In this document: positions 1-8,335 of the stretch, one piece after another
How the letters are laid out: the number at the start of each line of letters is the position of its first letter
How positions within the stretch are numbered: position 1 is the first letter of the stretch
Source: Deltaproteobacteria bacterium
Lineage (GTDB): Bacteria > Myxococcota_A > UBA9042 > PHBI01
Assembly: GCA_020632715.1 (NCBI GenBank)
Contig: JACKFA010000003.1
Coordinates: forward strand, 1,173,664-1,237,663
Direction: 5' to 3'
DNA length: 64,000 bases
Notes under the pieces: model-generated
What the model was told of the DNA's origin: nothing
Database searches by the model: none
What the model saw: only the letters and a program-made list of their open reading frames with translations
Translations under genes and position numbers: made by a program

Positions 1-4
1 CGCC

Positions 5-2536
5 ATGCACCTCGCAGCCACCCGCGACGCCCTCGAGCGCTTCGCCGCCGAGCTCCCGAGCGGGCTCTCCGCCGACCGCCTCCGCCGTAGCGCCGACGCG
101 ACCCGCGCCCTCGTCGAGCAGGCCCTCGCCCAGCGTGACGGCGCGAGCCCGTGGGTCGACCACAACCTCGCCGTCGTCGTCGCCGAGGGGCTGAGCGAGG
201 CCACCACGCGCCCGATGGCGCAGACGCTCTTCCTCGGCGTGCGGCGTCGCCTCGCCGACGCGCTCGCGGCCGACCCGGACGACCTCGCGCCGGCGCTCGC
301 CCTCGCGCTCGGGCTCCGCGATCAGCACGACGGCCCGCGCGCCCCGGACGACGTCGCCCTCGTGGCGACCGCCGTCGCGCGCCCCCAGGCCGGGCCGCGC
401 CTCCTCGACGCCGCGGTGGAGCTCGTCGCCGGGCTCTCGGGCCTGAAGGACGAGGAGCTCGCCGCGGCGGCGCGGGCGGCGGCGGCTCCCGTGCGCGAGG
501 CGGCCGAGCGCGTCTCGGCGCGGCTCCCGTACCACCCCGACGCGGCGCTCGCGCGCGTGCGGGTCGCCTTCCTCGAGGCCCGCGAGGCCGAGGGCGAGGC
601 CCGAGCGCAGGCGCTCGCCCGCGTGCGCGGCATGCTGCACGACCTCGAGGGGCGCTTCGGGCAGACCGAGGGCGGGCGCGAGCTGCTCGCCGGGGTGCTC
701 GCGCTGGAGGCGCGCGGGGCGGCCGCGGCTGCGGATCTGCGGCGCGACACGCTCGAGCTCCTCGACGCGGACGTGAAGGCCGCCTCCCTCGACGCGAAGC
801 GCGTGCTGCGGCTCGTGCGCACGCTCGAGCGCGGGGGCGCGCTCGACAAGGCGACCGCCGCGACGTTCGCCGGGCGCCTGCTCCCGAACATCGACAAGGA
901 CGACCCGCGCTGGTTCGAGGTCCGGGCGTCGCTCTCGGCCGCGAGCGGCGACGAGGGCGCGCTCTTGACGCTCTGGCAGCGCGCGCTCGAGGCGAACCCC
1001 GGCGACAAGGCGGCCGCGCGCGGCCTCGCCGAGCGGCTCGTCGCGAACCTGCGGCGCGGGCTCGCCTCGCCCTTCGAGAACGCGATCCTCGACCTCGTGC
1101 TCGCGGGGATGCCGGCGGACGCGGCGGCGAAGCTCGGCGGCGACGACGTCGACCGCCTCCTCGGGCTCATCTCGGAGCGCTTCGGGAGCGCGCGGGCGCT
1201 CGCGTTCCTGCGCGACACGCTGCTCTCCGTGCGCGAGCTGCGCGGGAAGGAGGGGCTCTGGCGCCGCGCTCTCGCGCTCGCACAAGAGCTCGTGCCGGCC
1301 AGCGACGAGCTCCTGGGGCTCGCGCGTGCTGCAATGCAACATGTGCGGCTGCCGGAGGCGAACCTCGCGCTCGCGCGGGTGCTCGTCGACCGGCGCGACC
1401 AGCTCGACGAGGCGGACGACGCGCTCCGCCCGCTCATGGACAAGAAGGGGCCGCTCGCGGCCGAGGCGCAGGCGCTGAAGGCGAAGCTGCGCGACGATCC
1501 GGCGCTCCGGCGCGCGCGCTACGACACGCTCCTCGCCTACGAGAGCCAGCTCGGCGTGGGCTCGCAGCACCTCTTCCCGCTGCGGATCGTGTACACGGCG
1601 AGCTCCTACGCGCTCGCCGAGATCGTCGACAAGCCGGCGCCGGCCTTCTACGACCACAACCACCTGCGCGTGATGCTCCGCCCGGAGGATCTGCCCGAGG
1701 GGGTGTCGGTCGGCGATCTCCACAAGGGGGACGTGGTCCACGCGCCGGTGCGCGGGCAGGACGGCGACCCGGCGCGCGACCGCGACACGCTGCGCATCTA
1801 CTGGGTGGCCGACCCGAAGCGGGTGCGGCTCGACGTCGACGCGGCCGCGGTCGCGGCGCGCTGGGACGCCGAGGAGCGGGCGTTCGGGATCGGCACCGAG
1901 GCGCTCGTGCCGCTGAAGATCGCCTGGGACGGCAAGCGCGGGCGCGTCATGGCGCGCCTCCTCCACCCGAAGGGCGGCGGCGGCGAGTTCCGCACGCGGC
2001 CGTCGGTGCCGGTGGACCGCCTGCCGGCGGGGATGGAGGCCGAGAAGCTCGGCGGCAAGGGGCGGCGCGTGTGGGGGCAGGTCGCGCGGGTCGACGACGG
2101 CTCGGGCGGGCGCAGGCAGTACGCGGTCGTGAGCGACCTCACGGCGGACGACCCGAACCCGAGGGAAGCGCAGCCGAAGGACACGGCGACGCAGCCCCCC
2201 GAGGGCGGCGAGAAGACGGGCAAGCGCCGGCGGCGGCGCGGTGGTCGAGGCGGCGGCGAGGCCGGCGCCCAGGCGGAGACGCAGGAGGCCGGGGAGGCCG
2301 GCGAGGCGAGCGCCGCGGAGGCGAAGGCCGCGCCGGCGTCCGAGCCGCAGCCCGCGGCCGAGGCGAAGGCCGCGCCGGCGTCCGAGCCGCAGCCCGCGGC
2401 CGAGGCGATGGCCGAGCCCGCGCCAGAGCCGAAGGCCGAAACCGCGCCGGAGCCGAAGCCCCAAACCGCGCCGGAGCCGAAGCCCGAGCCCGCGCCGAAG
2501 CCCGAGCCCGAGCCCCCCGCCGGAGGCGACGCATGA
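5..2536 (+). CDS. Unrecognised helical-repeat protein with basic RGG-like and Pro/Glu-rich tail
   Basis: An 843-residue protein that I do not assign to a family. Residues 1 to about 500 are Ala/Leu/Arg-rich and predicted helical, resembling degenerate TPR or HEAT-type repeats. Residues about 500-710 look like a beta-rich domain containing a GDVVHAPV-type strand. About residue 740 there is a very basic stretch (KRRRRRGGRGGG), the kind of segment often found in nucleic-acid-binding tails. The last ~100 residues are low-complexity Ala/Glu/Pro/Lys with a 14-residue unit repeated twice. The ATG at 5 sits at the window edge, so the true start could lie upstream. The stop overlaps the next gene's start (ATGA), so the two are probably translationally coupled. 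RNA binding is an inference from the basic tail only. Confidence 0.6.
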   Translation: MHLAATRDALERFAAELPSGLSADRLRRSADATRALVEQALAQRDGASPWVDHNLAVVVAEGLSEATTRPMAQTLFLGVRRRLADALAADPDDLAPALALALGLRDQHDGPRAPDDVALVATAVARPQAGPRLLDAAVELVAGLSGLKDEELAAAARAAAAPVREAAERVSARLPYHPDAALARVRVAFLEAREAEGEARAQALARVRGMLHDLEGRFGQTEGGRELLAGVLALEARGAAAAADLRRDTLELLDADVKAASLDAKRVLRLVRTLERGGALDKATAATFAGRLLPNIDKDDPRWFEVRASLSAASGDEGALLTLWQRALEANPGDKAAARGLAERLVANLRRGLASPFENAILDLVLAGMPADAAAKLGGDDVDRLLGLISERFGSARALAFLRDTLLSVRELRGKEGLWRRALALAQELVPASDELLGLARAAMQHVRLPEANLALARVLVDRRDQLDEADDALRPLMDKKGPLAAEAQALKAKLRDDPALRRARYDTLLAYESQLGVGSQHLFPLRIVYTASSYALAEIVDKPAPAFYDHNHLRVMLRPEDLPEGVSVGDLHKGDVVHAPVRGQDGDPARDRDTLRIYWVADPKRVRLDVDAAAVAARWDAEERAFGIGTEALVPLKIAWDGKRGRVMARLLHPKGGGGEFRTRPSVPVDRLPAGMEAEKLGGKGRRVWGQVARVDDGSGGRRQYAVVSDLTADDPNPREAQPKDTATQPPEGGEKTGKRRRRRGGRGGGEAGAQAETQEAGEAGEASAAEAKAAPASEPQPAAEAKAAPASEPQPAAEAMAEPAPEPKAETAPEPKPQTAPEPKPEPAPKPEPEPPAGGDA
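2318..2401 (+). repeat. Two tandem copies of a 42-bp in-frame repeat
   Basis: Positions 2318-2359 and 2360-2401 are near-identical direct repeats that encode EAKAAPASEPQPAA twice in the C-terminal tail of the first gene. Shorter Pro/Glu-Lys variants follow downstream to about 2520. Being a multiple of three, the unit can expand or contract without breaking the frame. Confidence 0.85.
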
Positions 2537-3063
2537 CCGCCCACTACGAGACGCTGCTGGTCGACGCGGGCGGCCCCTCCGAGGGGCTGCTCTCCCCGGG
2601 GCGCGTGCTCCGGGCGCTCCACCAGGGCGCCGGGATCAGCGCGGAGGAGGTCGGCGCGATGCGCCCCGAGGCCCGCGGGATCGTCGCCATCGACGTCCTC
2701 GTCGAGCGCGCGCGCCGCGTCGCCACGCCGTCCCCCCTGCCCGTCCGCGACGACGCGACCCACAGGGACGCCCTCCTCGTCCTCCGCCGCGCCGACGACG
2801 CGGAGACCGACGAGGACGCCATCATCCACGTCCGCGCGCTCGACGGCGGCGCCCTGCCCGCTCCGGGCGCCCTCGCCGTGGCCTTGTCCGCCGCGAGCGG
2901 CGGCGCGTACGGCGCCGAGGCCGTGGGCGCCGTCTTCGCCGCGCGCGACGCCCTCCGCGTCACGCTCCCCCTCGCCTGGGCCACCTCGGACCGCCTCCCG
3001 GACGCCCTCGAGGTCGCCGGTCGCCCCTTCGCCCTCGAGCCCGCCGGAAAAAAAAAGCCCTGA
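2533..3063 (+). CDS. Hypothetical protein ending on a -1 slippery sequence
   Basis: A 176-residue protein of unknown function. The start ATG overlaps the stop of the upstream gene (ATGA), which fixes the start and implies an operon. It begins MTAHYETLLVDAGG and is a compact alpha/beta-looking sequence with no signal peptide or motif I recognise. The last codons are GGA AAA AAA AAG CCC TGA, so the stop follows a run of nine A two codons after a classical A AAA AAG heptamer. Reading continues without a stop in the -1 frame, and that frame has the Ala/Leu/Arg helical composition of a real gene (see the entry at 3057). This ORF may therefore encode both a short product and a frameshifted extended one. 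Confidence 0.65.
   Translation: MTAHYETLLVDAGGPSEGLLSPGRVLRALHQGAGISAEEVGAMRPEARGIVAIDVLVERARRVATPSPLPVRDDATHRDALLVLRRADDAETDEDAIIHVRALDGGALPAPGALAVALSAASGGAYGAEAVGAVFAARDALRVTLPLAWATSDRLPDALEVAGRPFALEPAGKKKP
3048..3057 (+). promoter_or_regulatory. Candidate -1 ribosomal frameshift (or transcriptional slippage) site, A9G
   Basis: Nine A followed by G is exceptional in this GC-rich sequence. In the upstream frame it reads AAA AAA AAG, the same heptamer (A AAA AAG) used by Escherichia coli dnaX, and the zero-frame stop is at 3061. Slipping back by one gives AAA GCC CTG AGA and enters the long downstream coding frame. A GCGCGC/GCGCGC hairpin with an 8-nt loop (3075-3080 with 3089-3094) lies about 17 nt downstream, further away than is usual for a stimulatory structure. 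No obvious upstream Shine-Dalgarno-like stimulator is seen. A homopolymer length error would look the same. Confidence 0.4.
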
Positions 3064-5050
3064 GATCGCCGGCAGCGCGCCTCGCTGAGCGCGCCGACGC
3101 TGTCCGCGCCGCGCTCGACGCGGGCGAGATGGGCCGTCACCGCGCCGCCGCCGTCGTCCTCGGGCACGCCCTCGCCCTCCTCCGGAAGCACGCCGACGAC
3201 GCCGAGCTCATCGCCGGCTTCGCGACCCTCCGCGGCCGCGGCTTCCTCCCGGCGGCCCCGGCGCGCCTCCCGGTCGGCGCGCCCGAGCAGGTCCGCCGCG
3301 CCCTCGCGCGACTCGACGACGGCGAGCGCTCCGCCATCGCCGCGACCCTCGTCGCCCTCCCCGACCCGGCCGCCGCGCCCGGCGAGGCCCGCGCCGCCCT
3401 CGAGCTCCTCCTCGCGCTCCCGGCCGAGCGCGAGCGCGCGCGCCGCGCGCTACCTCGACCGCGTCGCGCCGACGCTCCCGCCCGCGGACGCGGCCCTCCT
3501 CCGCTTCCGCCACGCCGCCCGGGCCCTCGCCAACCCGGCCGACGCCGCCGCGTGGAGCGCCCTCCTCGACCCGCTGAAGGACCTCGCCGAGCGCGACGAG
3601 GCCGGGAGCCGCCGCGCCCTCGCCACCGCGCTCCGGCTCGCGGCGAGCGGCTGGCTCGCGGCCCAGCCGCCGGAGGCGCTCCCGCTCGGCGCCGCCTGGA
3701 TCGTCCCCGTCCTCGACGGCCGCGCCGTCGTGAACGCCGACCTCGCCCGCGCGCGACGGCCGGCGCTCGGCGAGCTCCTGGCCCCCCTCTTCCGCTGGCT
3801 CTCTCTCGCACTGCAACATGCGAGCGCAGACCCTCCCGATGACGATACAGAGCGCCTCATCGACGAGTCCGCCGCCGCCGATCGGCGCGGCGATCTCGCA
3901 GGTGCGAACACGCTCCTCCAGCGCGCCGCGGACGCCGCCGGCGACGACGGCGCGCTCGCGGCCGCTCTCGCCGCCCGCGCCGAGCTCCTCGTCGACCCGG
4001 GTCTCGGCGGCCCGGCCCACGTCGCCGAGCTCGCCCGCCGCGAGCTCCGTCCCCGGCCGCCCCGCGCCGCCGCCGCCCCACCGCGACTGGAGCGGGCGCC
4101 TCGACGCCCTCGCCGCCGGCGCCGAGCTCGACCCGGCCACCCTCGCGCTCCTCGAGGCGGCCGGCGCCCGCGCCCGCGCCGGCGCCGCCTGGGTCGCGCG
4201 CGGCGACCTCGCGAGCCTCCGCCACGCGCTCCGCCTGCGCGACGACCTCGAGCCCGCCGCCCGCGCGAGCCTCGAGGCCCGCCTGCGCGCCCTCGCCGGC
4301 GCCGACGAGGCGCGCTACGAGGGCGACGCCGACGCCCGCGACGCCGCCCGCGGCCTCTGGCTGCTCCTCCCCGACGGCGCCGAGCGCGCGCTCCTCCGGG
4401 CGCGCCTGGCCGCGACGCTCCCCGCCTCGGCGGCCCCGGCGGCGCCTGCCTCCGCGCCCGATCCCCACGACCCCGAGACCCGCCTCGCCGCCGCGAGCGA
4501 CCTCCTCGACGCCGACCGCCTCGACGCCGCCGCCACGGTCGTCGCCTCCCTCCTCCGGCGCGTCGGCGAGCCCTCGCTCCGCGCCCGCGTCGACGCCTTC
4601 GCCGCGCGCCTCCTCGCGCTCGACGAGCCGCCGCAGGAGATCCTCGACGCCGCGACGCGCCACGTCCGCACCTGGGACGCGGCCGGCGAGGCCCTCCTCG
4701 CGGCCCTCGCCGGCGATCCGCGCGCGGCCTACCCGCTCCACGCCGATCTCGTCGAGATCGCGATGGACGTCTCCCGCGCCGACGCCCACCGCGTCCTCGC
4801 CCTCGCCACCTGGCTCGCCATCTGGGCGGCCACGGGCACCACCCCGAGCGGCGAGCCGCTCCTCCACGTCCACCGGCAGGACTGGGCCATCGTCCCCCTC
4901 GCCGCGGCGCGCGTCGCCGGCGACGCCGACCCCGTCGCCCGGGCGCTCGCCTTCCGCGCCCGCGCCGGCCGCGCCCTCGGCGACGCGGACGCCTTCGCGG
5001 CCTTCGTGCTCGACGCCGCGACGCCCGCCGGCACCGATCGACATCCCTGA
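3057..5050 (+). pseudogene. Helical-repeat protein gene without a clear start and with two frame changes
   Basis: Coding-like sequence (Ala/Leu/Arg helices, TPR-like, similar in style to the first gene) runs through three successive frames. The first covers about 3057-3445, beginning ALRSPAARLAERADAVRAAL. The second covers about 3448-4060, beginning with residues RYLDRVAPTLPPAD. The third covers about 4065-5050 and ends GTDRHP. Both junctions fall in GC-repeat or C-run tracts (3430-3450 and 4045-4083). Each is equivalent to one extra base or a missing GC dinucleotide. No ATG or GTG lies near the beginning, and the first ATG is at 3129 inside apparent coding sequence. Entry is therefore most simply explained by the -1 slip at 3048-3057. 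The gene is either decaying or affected by base-call errors. Function is unknown. Confidence 0.55.
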
Positions 5051-5164
5051 CGACGCCGCGATCCCGTGGTACTGCGAGGCCCGTGTCTGTGCTAAACGCG
5101 GTCGCCGCGCGACCGACCGGACGCACGGAATCGCGCCCGCTCCCTCGCCGTTGACCGGTGCACC

Positions 5165-6736
5165 ATGACCCAGGCCAACACGAACCCGCCCAGAGACCGC
5201 GCCGACGCGGCGCCGCTCGACGCCACCGACGCCGAGACCCCGCGCGTCATCGGCGGCCTCGCCGCCTTCGCGGTCGTCGCGGGCTCGATGCTCGGCGTCG
5301 GCATCTTCCTCTTCCCGGGGAAGGTCGCCGCGGCCGTCGACGGTGAGGTCGCCTTCTTCGCGCTCTGGGCCCTCGGCGGCTTCTTCGCGCTCGCCGGCTC
5401 CGTCGCCTGCGGCGAGCTCGGCGCGATGATGCCGAAGGCCGGCGGCGACTACGTCTTCCAGCGCGAGGCCTTCGGCCCCTCCGTCGCCTTCGCGAGCGGC
5501 TGGGTCCTCTTCGCGGCCATCTTCGCCGGCTCCATCGCGAGCATGTCGGTCGCCGTGTTCCAGTACGAGATCGGCCCGCTCGTCGGCGTGAACCTGAACG
5601 GCGCGGTGCTCGGCTTCGACCCCGTGACCCTCCCGACGGCGGCCGCCCTCGGCCACGACCTCGAGATCGCCGGCACCGCCGTCACCATCAGCGGCGCGCA
5701 GCTCCTCGCGATGGGCCTCATCCTCGCCCTCACCTTCCTGAACGACCTCGGGACCCGCATCTCCGCCGGCGCCCAGATCCTCCTCACGCTCGCCCCGATC
5801 GCCGCCCTCGCCGCCCTCGCGGCCTGGGTGCTCATCGCCGCGCCCCCCGTCGTCGCCGCCCCGACCACCGTCAAGGAGGGCGCGACCGCGCTCACCCTCG
5901 GCGGCCTCGCCGCGGGCTTCCTCGCGGTCAACTTCGCGTACTCCGGCTGGATCAACATCATCTACGTCGCGAGCGAGGTGAAGGACCCCGGCAAGAACGT
6001 CCCGCGCTCGATGATCTCCGCGACCCTCGGCGTGACCGGCCTCTACCTCTTCCTCTGCGTCGCCTTCATCGCCGTCCTCGGCTTCGCCGGCCTCTCGGCC
6101 CTCGGCTGGACCGACGCCGGCACGGGCGTCGCGCAGGCCCTCGGGAGCCCGCTCCTCGGCACGCTCGTCCTCGTCGTCATCGCCGTCGCCATCGTGACCT
6201 CGGTCAACGCGACCGTGCTCTCGTCGGCGCGCGTCGCCTACGCGATGGCGAAGCGGGGCGCCTTCTGGAAGGGCGCGGGCGTGCTCTCCGGCCCCAACAG
6301 GACCCCGCGCCGGGCGCTCTGGGTGCAGGCCGGCCTCTCCTCGGTCATCGTCCTCTCGGGCACCTTCGACGCCATCGTCGAGATGACGAGCATCGCCATG
6401 TTCGTGACCGGGAGCCTCACGGTCCTCTCCCTCTTCGTCCTCCGGCGGACGCGCCCCGACCTCCCGCGCCCCTATCGCGCGACCGGCTACCCCGTGCTCC
6501 CCGCGCTCTACGTGCTGCTCGCCGTCTTCGCCATCGGCGCCAAGCTCTGGGAGGCGATGACCTCCACCTCCGACCACCCCTTCTTCCCGCTCATCGGCGT
6601 CGGCGTGCTCTGCGTCGCGATGGTCGTGCACCTCGGCGCGACCGGGCGCCTCAAGCGGGCCGCCGGGGTCGCCGTCGTGTTCCTCGCGGCCGGCCTCCTC
6701 CTCCACGGACTCTCGCACTGGAACGTCACAGGTTGA
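5165..6736 (+). CDS. APC-superfamily amino acid permease
   Basis: A 523-residue integral inner-membrane protein of the amino acid-polyamine-organocation family, predicted to move amino acids or related amines with H+ or by exchange. About 12-13 hydrophobic segments run from residue ~28. The first contains the unwound-helix signature GSMLGVGIFLFPG (residues ~39-51), typical of APC substrate sites. The helix 6 region has FAYSGWINIIYVASEVKDPGKNVPRS, split here by position only (Phe at ~258). Substrate cannot be told from sequence. The 114-bp gap upstream (5051-5164) holds no gene and no strong ribosome-binding site. The stop codon overlaps the TTG start of the following hydrolase (TTGA), so the two are probably co-translated. 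Confidence 0.88.
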   Translation: MTQANTNPPRDRADAAPLDATDAETPRVIGGLAAFAVVAGSMLGVGIFLFPGKVAAAVDGEVAFFALWALGGFFALAGSVACGELGAMMPKAGGDYVFQREAFGPSVAFASGWVLFAAIFAGSIASMSVAVFQYEIGPLVGVNLNGAVLGFDPVTLPTAAALGHDLEIAGTAVTISGAQLLAMGLILALTFLNDLGTRISAGAQILLTLAPIAALAALAAWVLIAAPPVVAAPTTVKEGATALTLGGLAAGFLAVNFAYSGWINIIYVASEVKDPGKNVPRSMISATLGVTGLYLFLCVAFIAVLGFAGLSALGWTDAGTGVAQALGSPLLGTLVLVVIAVAIVTSVNATVLSSARVAYAMAKRGAFWKGAGVLSGPNRTPRRALWVQAGLSSVIVLSGTFDAIVEMTSIAMFVTGSLTVLSLFVLRRTRPDLPRPYRATGYPVLPALYVLLAVFAIGAKLWEAMTSTSDHPFFPLIGVGVLCVAMVVHLGATGRLKRAAGVAVVFLAAGLLLHGLSHWNVTG

Positions 6737-7764
6737 CCGATCGGAAGCCCAGCGAGCGCGCGCTCAGCCGGCGCGCCTTCCTCGGCGCCGGCCTCGCTCT
6801 CGGCGCCGCCGCCACGACCGCTCTCGCGCTGCCCCGGCGCGCGCGGGCCGCGGACAAGGACAAGCCGAAGCTCCGCGACTGCTACGACGGCCGCCGCGGG
6901 AAGACCCTCTACCTCGACCTCGACAGCGCCCCCTTCCCCGACGGCAAGTCCCGCTACAAGGACCCGACCGTCATCGTCTTCGTGCCGGACTACTTCCGCG
7001 TGCACGACGACATGCGCGTCGACACCATCGTCCACTTCCACGGCTACCGCGACACGGCGGACGCCGCGATGAAGCGCCACCAGCTCCGCGAGCAGCTCTA
7101 CGACTCGAAGCAGAACGCGATCATCGTGTTCCCGCAGGGCGCCGTGAACGCCCGCGACCCGGACTTCGGCAAGCTCGACAAGCCCGGCGGCTACCTCGCG
7201 TTCCTGACGGAGCTCCGGAAGACCCTCCAGACCCCGACCATCCAGGCGAAGCTCGGCGCCTCCGGGATCCCCGGGCGCGCGCGCATCGGCAAGACCGTGC
7301 TCTCCGCGCACTCCGGCGGCTTCCTCGCCGTCGCGAACTGCGTCGAGCACGGCGGCTACGACGTGAACGAGGTCTACCTCTTCGACGCGCTCTACGGGCG
7401 CGCCGAGGTCTTCGCCGACTGGGTCGCCGCGACCTACTTCCAGAAGGGCTCGGCGCTCGAGAAGCGCAAGATCGTGAGCTACTACTCCGACGCCCCCACG
7501 GTCGCCGAGAGCAAGCGCCTCATGCGCATGTTCGACAAGCTCGGCATCGAGTACGCCCACGAGCAGCACGAGGGCACGATCTCGCGCCGGACGCTCTCGC
7601 AGTCGCGCGCCATCTTCATCAAGACCGACGTGTCGCACCAGGGCGTGACCTACCGCAACAACGCCCTCCGGGACTGCCTCTACGCCTCGGGCCTCAAGCG
7701 CTACCTCCGGAGCGAGTGGTTCGAGAACGCGGGCGAGCCGCGCGTCATCACCCCGCGCGAGTAG
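6733..7764 (+). CDS. Tat-exported alpha/beta-hydrolase-like protein
   Basis: A 343-residue protein starting at TTG, which overlaps the stop of the permease by four bases. Residues ~12-40 form a twin-arginine signal (LSRRAFLGAG, a hydrophobic Ala/Leu stretch, then RARA), so it should be exported folded. The mature part has an alpha/beta hydrolase look: an IVHFHGYRDTA loop as a possible oxyanion-hole strand, VFPQGAVNARDPDF, and the nucleophile elbow LSAHSGGFLA (AHSGG in place of GxSxG). A late HQGVTY could supply the catalytic His. The nearest general resemblance is to secreted esterase or polyester-depolymerase-type enzymes; the substrate is unknown. Its 3' end overlaps the 3' end of lutC, which converges from the other strand. 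Confidence 0.7.
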   Translation: MTDRKPSERALSRRAFLGAGLALGAAATTALALPRRARAADKDKPKLRDCYDGRRGKTLYLDLDSAPFPDGKSRYKDPTVIVFVPDYFRVHDDMRVDTIVHFHGYRDTADAAMKRHQLREQLYDSKQNAIIVFPQGAVNARDPDFGKLDKPGGYLAFLTELRKTLQTPTIQAKLGASGIPGRARIGKTVLSAHSGGFLAVANCVEHGGYDVNEVYLFDALYGRAEVFADWVAATYFQKGSALEKRKIVSYYSDAPTVAESKRLMRMFDKLGIEYAHEQHEGTISRRTLSQSRAIFIKTDVSHQGVTYRNNALRDCLYASGLKRYLRSEWFENAGEPRVITPRE

Positions 7765-8335
7765 CGCCCGCGCCCGGGCTCACGACGACCGCGACGACGC
7801 GCCCGGGGCCGTGGACGCCGGTCACGATGATGCCCTCGATGTCGGCGGTCTTCGACGGGCCGGTCACGACGGTGAGCGCGCTCGGGAGGCCGCCCTCGGC
7901 GCCGCGCGCGAGGGCCTCGGCGAGCGTCTGGACGACGTCCGCCTCGCGCACGACCGCGACGTGGACGAGGGTCGCCGCGGAGAGCCCGCGCGGCGCGTCC
8001 GGCGCGGCGGCGACGACGACGGAGCCGGTCTCGGCGATGGCCCAGGCGGCGTCGGTGAGGCCGACCTCGCGGTCATAGGCAGCGGCGCCGTCGACGAGCG
8101 GCGCGCGCGAGGCGCCGAGCGCGGCGAGGGTGGCGTCGAGCTCGGCCTCGGCGACGCGGCGGATCTCCACGCCGACGGCGGCGGCGCGCTCACAGAAGCG
8201 GTCGACCAGGGCGGCGCGGTCGGTGACCGGCGCGGGCACGGCGAAGGCCGGGGACGCAGGCGGCGCCGGGGTCGACGCGCCCAGGTCGCGCCCGAGGGCC
8301 GCGCGGACGCTGGCGAGGAGGTCAGCGAGCTCCAT
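7748..8335 (-). CDS. lutC: LutC-like LUD-domain protein
   Basis: A 195-residue protein of the LUD (lactate utilisation, LutC/YkgG) family, the third component of the LutABC L-lactate oxidation system. The C-terminal signature TGPSKTADIEGIIVTGVHGP is clear, and an ETGSVVVAA strand precedes it. The start overlaps the end of lutB by 14 bases, the usual tight coupling of this operon. The 3' end runs 17 bases into the convergent Tat-hydrolase gene. Given the neighbours, the likely role is as a subunit of a cytoplasmic or peripheral iron-sulfur L-lactate (or related 2-hydroxyacid) oxidising complex. Confidence 0.9.
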   Translation of the reverse strand: MELADLLASVRAALGRDLGASTPAPPASPAFAVPAPVTDRAALVDRFCERAAAVGVEIRRVAEAELDATLAALGASRAPLVDGAAAYDREVGLTDAAWAIAETGSVVVAAAPDAPRGLSAATLVHVAVVREADVVQTLAEALARGAEGGLPSALTVVTGPSKTADIEGIIVTGVHGPGRVVAVVVSPGAGATRAG

